NCBI RefSeq assembly: GCF_028554725.1
Contig: NC_071670.1
Coordinates: 67,741,001 to 67,805,000, forward strand
DNA length: 64,000 bases
From: Zeugodacus cucurbitae
Taxonomy: Eukaryota > Arthropoda > Insecta > Diptera > Tephritidae
Reading direction: 5' to 3'
Part shown: positions 60,901 to 64,000 of the stretch, piece after piece
Position numbering within the stretch: position 1 is the stretch's first letter
Layout of the letters: every line of letters begins with the position of its first letter
The notes under the pieces: generated by a model
Told to the model about the DNA's origin: nothing
Databases searched by the model: none
The model's input: only the letters and a program-made list of their open reading frames with translations
Position numbers and translations under genes: made by a program

Positions 60901-61635
60901 AGTACATCAGAAGGGCAAACCTGTAGCGCATATATCTGCCGGCGGCGACAAGGTAAGAGGACAACCTAATGGATGTTGCTCCACCTTATTTAATTTAAAC
61001 GACATTAATTTTCCTTCCACAGACTTTGGGCTACTTTGGTCCGTATCAACAACAGCGAGAACAGAAACTATTCAAAGAACGCAAAGAGAAGGGTCCACTT
61101 GCACAGGATGATTGTAAGTCAACCGATAAAAAGAAAGCTGGCGGCGGTAAACCGAAGCCGGCATTGGAAGTAAACGATGTTGTCGGCAAGGCACTCAGTC
61201 GCATTGGCACTTTTAAAGAGCTCGACACCAAACAACAGAAAGTGGCACTAATTAACCCAGTAATTCGACTGGCCATGAGCTTTCGCGTCGCTTCAAGTCC
61301 TATTAAATCTTTTTTTTTTCATTTCTAGGATCTTTGCGTAAATTGTGGCAAATGCTATCTCACATGCAATGACTGTGGCTACCAGGCTATAGAGTTCGAT
61401 GCCAAGACGCATATACCGCTGATTGGCGAGGACTGCACGGGTTGCACACTTTGCGTCTCTGTGTGCCCCATTATCGATTGCATCACGTAATTAAAGTTTG
61501 ATTGGCACTGAAGTTGTTCTGTTCAACATTTCTTCTGTTTTGTATTTCAGTATGGTGCCCAAAGAAATACCACACGTCATCAAGCGCGGTTGTGGTGAGA
61601 ACACGGTCATTGAAGTTCCGAAAAAGAAATCGTAA
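57823..61635 (+). CDS. Dihydropyrimidine dehydrogenase paralogue, copy 2, with presequence and altered NADPH site
   Basis: Tandem paralogue of the upstream gene. Exons 57823-57962, 58025-58085, 58146-58256, 58331-58975, 59036-59431, 59495-60952, 61023-61259, 61329-61486 and 61551-61635 join in frame to 1096 aa; from exon 3 on, intron positions and phases equal copy 1, and exons 3 and 6 have identical lengths (111 and 1458 nt). The N-terminus is about 50 residues longer and reads as a presequence. A Cys-rich HACCKCKCC stretch follows. All eight N-terminal cluster cysteines and the Gln ligand, active-site Cys 731 (NLSCPHGMGE), the FMN-site Lys and Asn residues, and both C-terminal 4Fe-4S motifs are kept, so pyrimidine reduction chemistry looks intact. 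In the NADPH site, copy 1 basic residues K358, R365, R366 and R372 are replaced by Q406, L413, H414 and P420. This implies changed cofactor use or loss of the reductase half-reaction. The C-terminus is basic (VPKKKS). Confidence 0.9.
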
Positions 61636-61879
61636 TACCCAATCTACATTTATTCATATATTCATTTATCATATAATCTTTTTATGAAATATAATACTTT
61701 CGTTTTGTAAGCTTTAATTTTTCTCCGGGTTATGCGGGGGTTCATCATTTCAATTTCGAAATAGATGCATCTATCATGGATATCCATGAATTCTTCTTCG
61801 AATGCCTTCATTAAGAACTTCCAAATATGACATTTGGAAATGGGCTCTTTCTACCATTTCTCGACGGCTCTGGTTCTTT
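61636..61879 (+). other. 3' region of DPD copy 2
   Basis: AT-rich sequence after the TAA at 61633-61635. No clear AATAAA is seen before the mariner end. Confidence 0.4.
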
Positions 61880-62026
61880 TTATTCTTTTTTTTCTTCACA
61901 CGCTGTCATGCCTGAGGCATCGTTACAGTATTGTTTTTGGCTAAGAATTTTGACCAACAATTGTACTCTCCAAACCCCTGAAATTTAAAATTCCCGTTAT
62001 TTATTTTTAACACACCTCGTATATTG
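61880..62026 (-). mobile_element. Mariner B fragment 6 (one end)
   Basis: Contains GCCTGAGGCATCGTTACAGT, matching CTGAGGTATCATTACAGTAT of the copy at 49249, and ends with AAATTCCCGTTATTTATTTT then AACACACCTCGTAT, the best-preserved outer end of this family. The opposite end is not recognisable. Confidence 0.7.
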
Positions 62027-64000
62027 GTGGGTAACCTGTCTATGGATCTATCTTTTTAGCGCTTCTATTTGAAGGTATGAAAGAAGTGTTTGTTGTAAGA
62101 GTGGCGTAATATCCAATGTTGGAAGTCTGCGGGAAACCCCTTCTATCTAGAGATAGTTTTTCAATAGCCTTTTTTTGACAGATCATGCGTGAGTCGTGTA
62201 AAGCTGCCATTTTGTTCAGTATTGAATGTTATCATTAAATTTGAATTTTCTGTGATTTTTTATTTAAAAAAGTAAGGAACCTCGAAATGGATAACCTTAA
62301 CAAGGGAAGAGATTTTGATTGACTTCGATTTCGTGCTTCATGGAGCTTTGACAAGTTGATAAGTAGGTGCAGGTTTTAAGTTGGAATGTACCAAGTGATA
62401 CCTTAACAACTTTTGGGTATGGGAGAATTGTTGAGAAATTGTTGATTGAGAAATTTTTGAGGTTATGTCTCTCGGCTTTCCCAATTATTTAAGCAATAGT
62501 GTGAAGTTTCCGTTCAGTAAGTCCCTTAAATAAATTAATTGATCAAAGAAATAAAAGCAATTTTTAGAGTATGAATACATGATATATAATAAGTGTCCTT
62601 TATTGATATTGATATCGCGTTTAGTTTCACATAATGCTCTTTCATTAATTCTTATTTACTTTTGTTGTAAATAACCACTTCTTTCCACTGCTGCTTGCTT
62701 CTAATTATAAATACATATTTATTTTGATAGAGATTTTAAATTGCATGAACTCTTTGCCACAGCATTTTGCGTAAATACAAATAGTGCTTGAAACAAATCA
62801 GAACTTAACAAGGATATACGTAAAGATATGCAAATAAAAATAAAAATCATAGTAGAGTTATTTATTAAATATTTATAAATTTATATATGTATGTATGTAT
62901 GTGTATACTAAAACCTAATTGAGTGACATGAACAACGCGCAGTGAAATTACAAACTATTAGGAAATGATGCTGTGTGTGTGTGTAAAAAACAAGAGACGA
63001 CAAGTACACAAACACACACGAGTGTAGGGTATAGTAATTAGAAAATAATTATAAATTCGTTTAAAATTGAATAAATAAAAAATAATTATTATTATATAAT
63101 GGTGCGCATGAAATTAAATATTTTCATATATTGAAAAACAAAAATTAAATAAAAAAAAATTAAATGAAAAAAATATGAATAAAAAAATTATGAATTAAAA
63201 AAAACTACAATTTCTTATATATATTTTTTTTCATCTGCATAACATATGACCTCAGCAGTAATTTAAGTTGAGATACTGCGCTAAAATTATTAAAAAATGT
63301 TTTGAAATTCTAAAAAAAGTATTTTTTTTAATATAAACAAAACACACACAAATATTAAAAATAAAAAAAAAAATATTGCAAACCCTCCGCTCAAAACTTA
63401 TGGAACGTATTTGCGATTTGTTGTTTTAAATTATAATACAATTTTGTTGTCTGCACTACGCTCTTTTAACGCTCATTTTATTTATTTTTATTATTTTTTA
63501 ATTGCTATTAATTCACTTTTGCTGTCAGCGACGGCTGTGCTGACCTCTTCATGCATGCGCATAACCACACTTATGCCTGCTTGAATTTCGCATTTAACTT
63601 ACTTATACATAATCGATATATATATAAAATGTAGATTGTAATGCTTTTTTTGTTTTTTTTTTTTTTAATAGGAATATATACGCATACATCTATTGGAGGA
63701 GTTTCTGATTAAAATCGCTAAAAAAGCATTTAAAATATTCACGCATTGTCAATAAAATAGATTTCTTTTATATAAAATAGTTAAATAATTTTTATAAATT
63801 TCATTGCCAAACTCTCAAATTTTAATTATTTTTTTATAATACTTATTTACTTTTATTAAATTGTATGTTTTTTTAAATTTTTTTACTCACTTTATAAAAA
63901 GGACTTGCAGAGGAAGGACTCACAAAATTGGCATTTTTTTATTACGCGACACACTTCAGTGTGAGACAAGTGCGGCGTAATGGTGTCGAGAAGTTTTGGA
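62027..64000. other. AT-rich intergenic DNA to window end
   Basis: No supported gene. Microsatellite TATG near 62887 and GTGT near 62976. A small perfect palindrome CACACTTCAGTGTG lies at about 63950-63963. GC content rises after 63900, so another gene or promoter may begin beyond the window. Confidence 0.45.

Noticed and set aside
1..64000. tRNA, rRNA, CRISPR arrays, bacterial insertion sequences
   Set aside because: No cloverleaf B-box context, rRNA-like block or regularly spaced repeat was seen on either strand.

Overview
This 64 kb window is nuclear genomic DNA of a higher fly (Schizophora). The protein families point to an acalyptrate fly, and a tephritid-like fruit fly is the most plausible guess. 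Reasons: fly-type short introns inside genes whose proteins closely resemble Drosophila Rok and su(r), very AT-rich intergenic DNA, (TACA)n/(TATG)n and (CA)n microsatellites, and many decayed mariner and non-LTR elements. There are no bacterial operons, CRISPR arrays or recognisable tRNA/rRNA genes.

Layout. 1-7461: non-coding DNA upstream of Rok with three GC-richer islands. 7462-13484: eleven exons of rok (Rho kinase), + strand, complete at the 3' end and lacking only the N-terminal few dozen codons. 13485-20875: an AT-rich desert with two foldback elements (14772-15034 and 17225-17390) and one GC-richer patch holding two in-frame small ORFs. 20876-30270: transposon graveyard (dispersed repeat, RNase H non-LTR fragment, two mariner fragments, a TTAA-flanked MITE, a second non-LTR 3' end). 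32181-44907: an uncharacterised secreted-protein gene whose 17-nt first coding exon is separated from exon 2 by an 11.9 kb intron; that intron holds mariner remnants and a possible nested 82-codon gene (34504-34752). 45938-52170: more transposons (second TTAA MITE, RT-bearing non-LTR element, two mariner derivatives). 53195-56797 and 57823-61635: two tandem, same-strand copies of dihydropyrimidine dehydrogenase (su(r)), the first enzyme of pyrimidine catabolism. 61636-64000: AT-rich DNA with one mariner end.

The most interesting finding is the DPD pair. Copy 1 is a conventional cytosolic-type enzyme (1048 aa). Copy 2 (1096 aa) has the same downstream intron positions and all visible catalytic, FMN-site and Fe-S residues, but it acquired an extra 5' exon that reads as an arginine-rich, acid-poor presequence (mitochondrial-like), a Cys-rich N-terminal segment, and substitutions of the basic residues that face the NADPH 2'-phosphate in copy 1. 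This suggests a relocalised paralogue with altered cofactor use. A decayed retroelement fragment lies between the copies, just upstream of the new exon. All exon models are hand-built from splice sites, reading-frame phase and family knowledge; no search or alignment was run.
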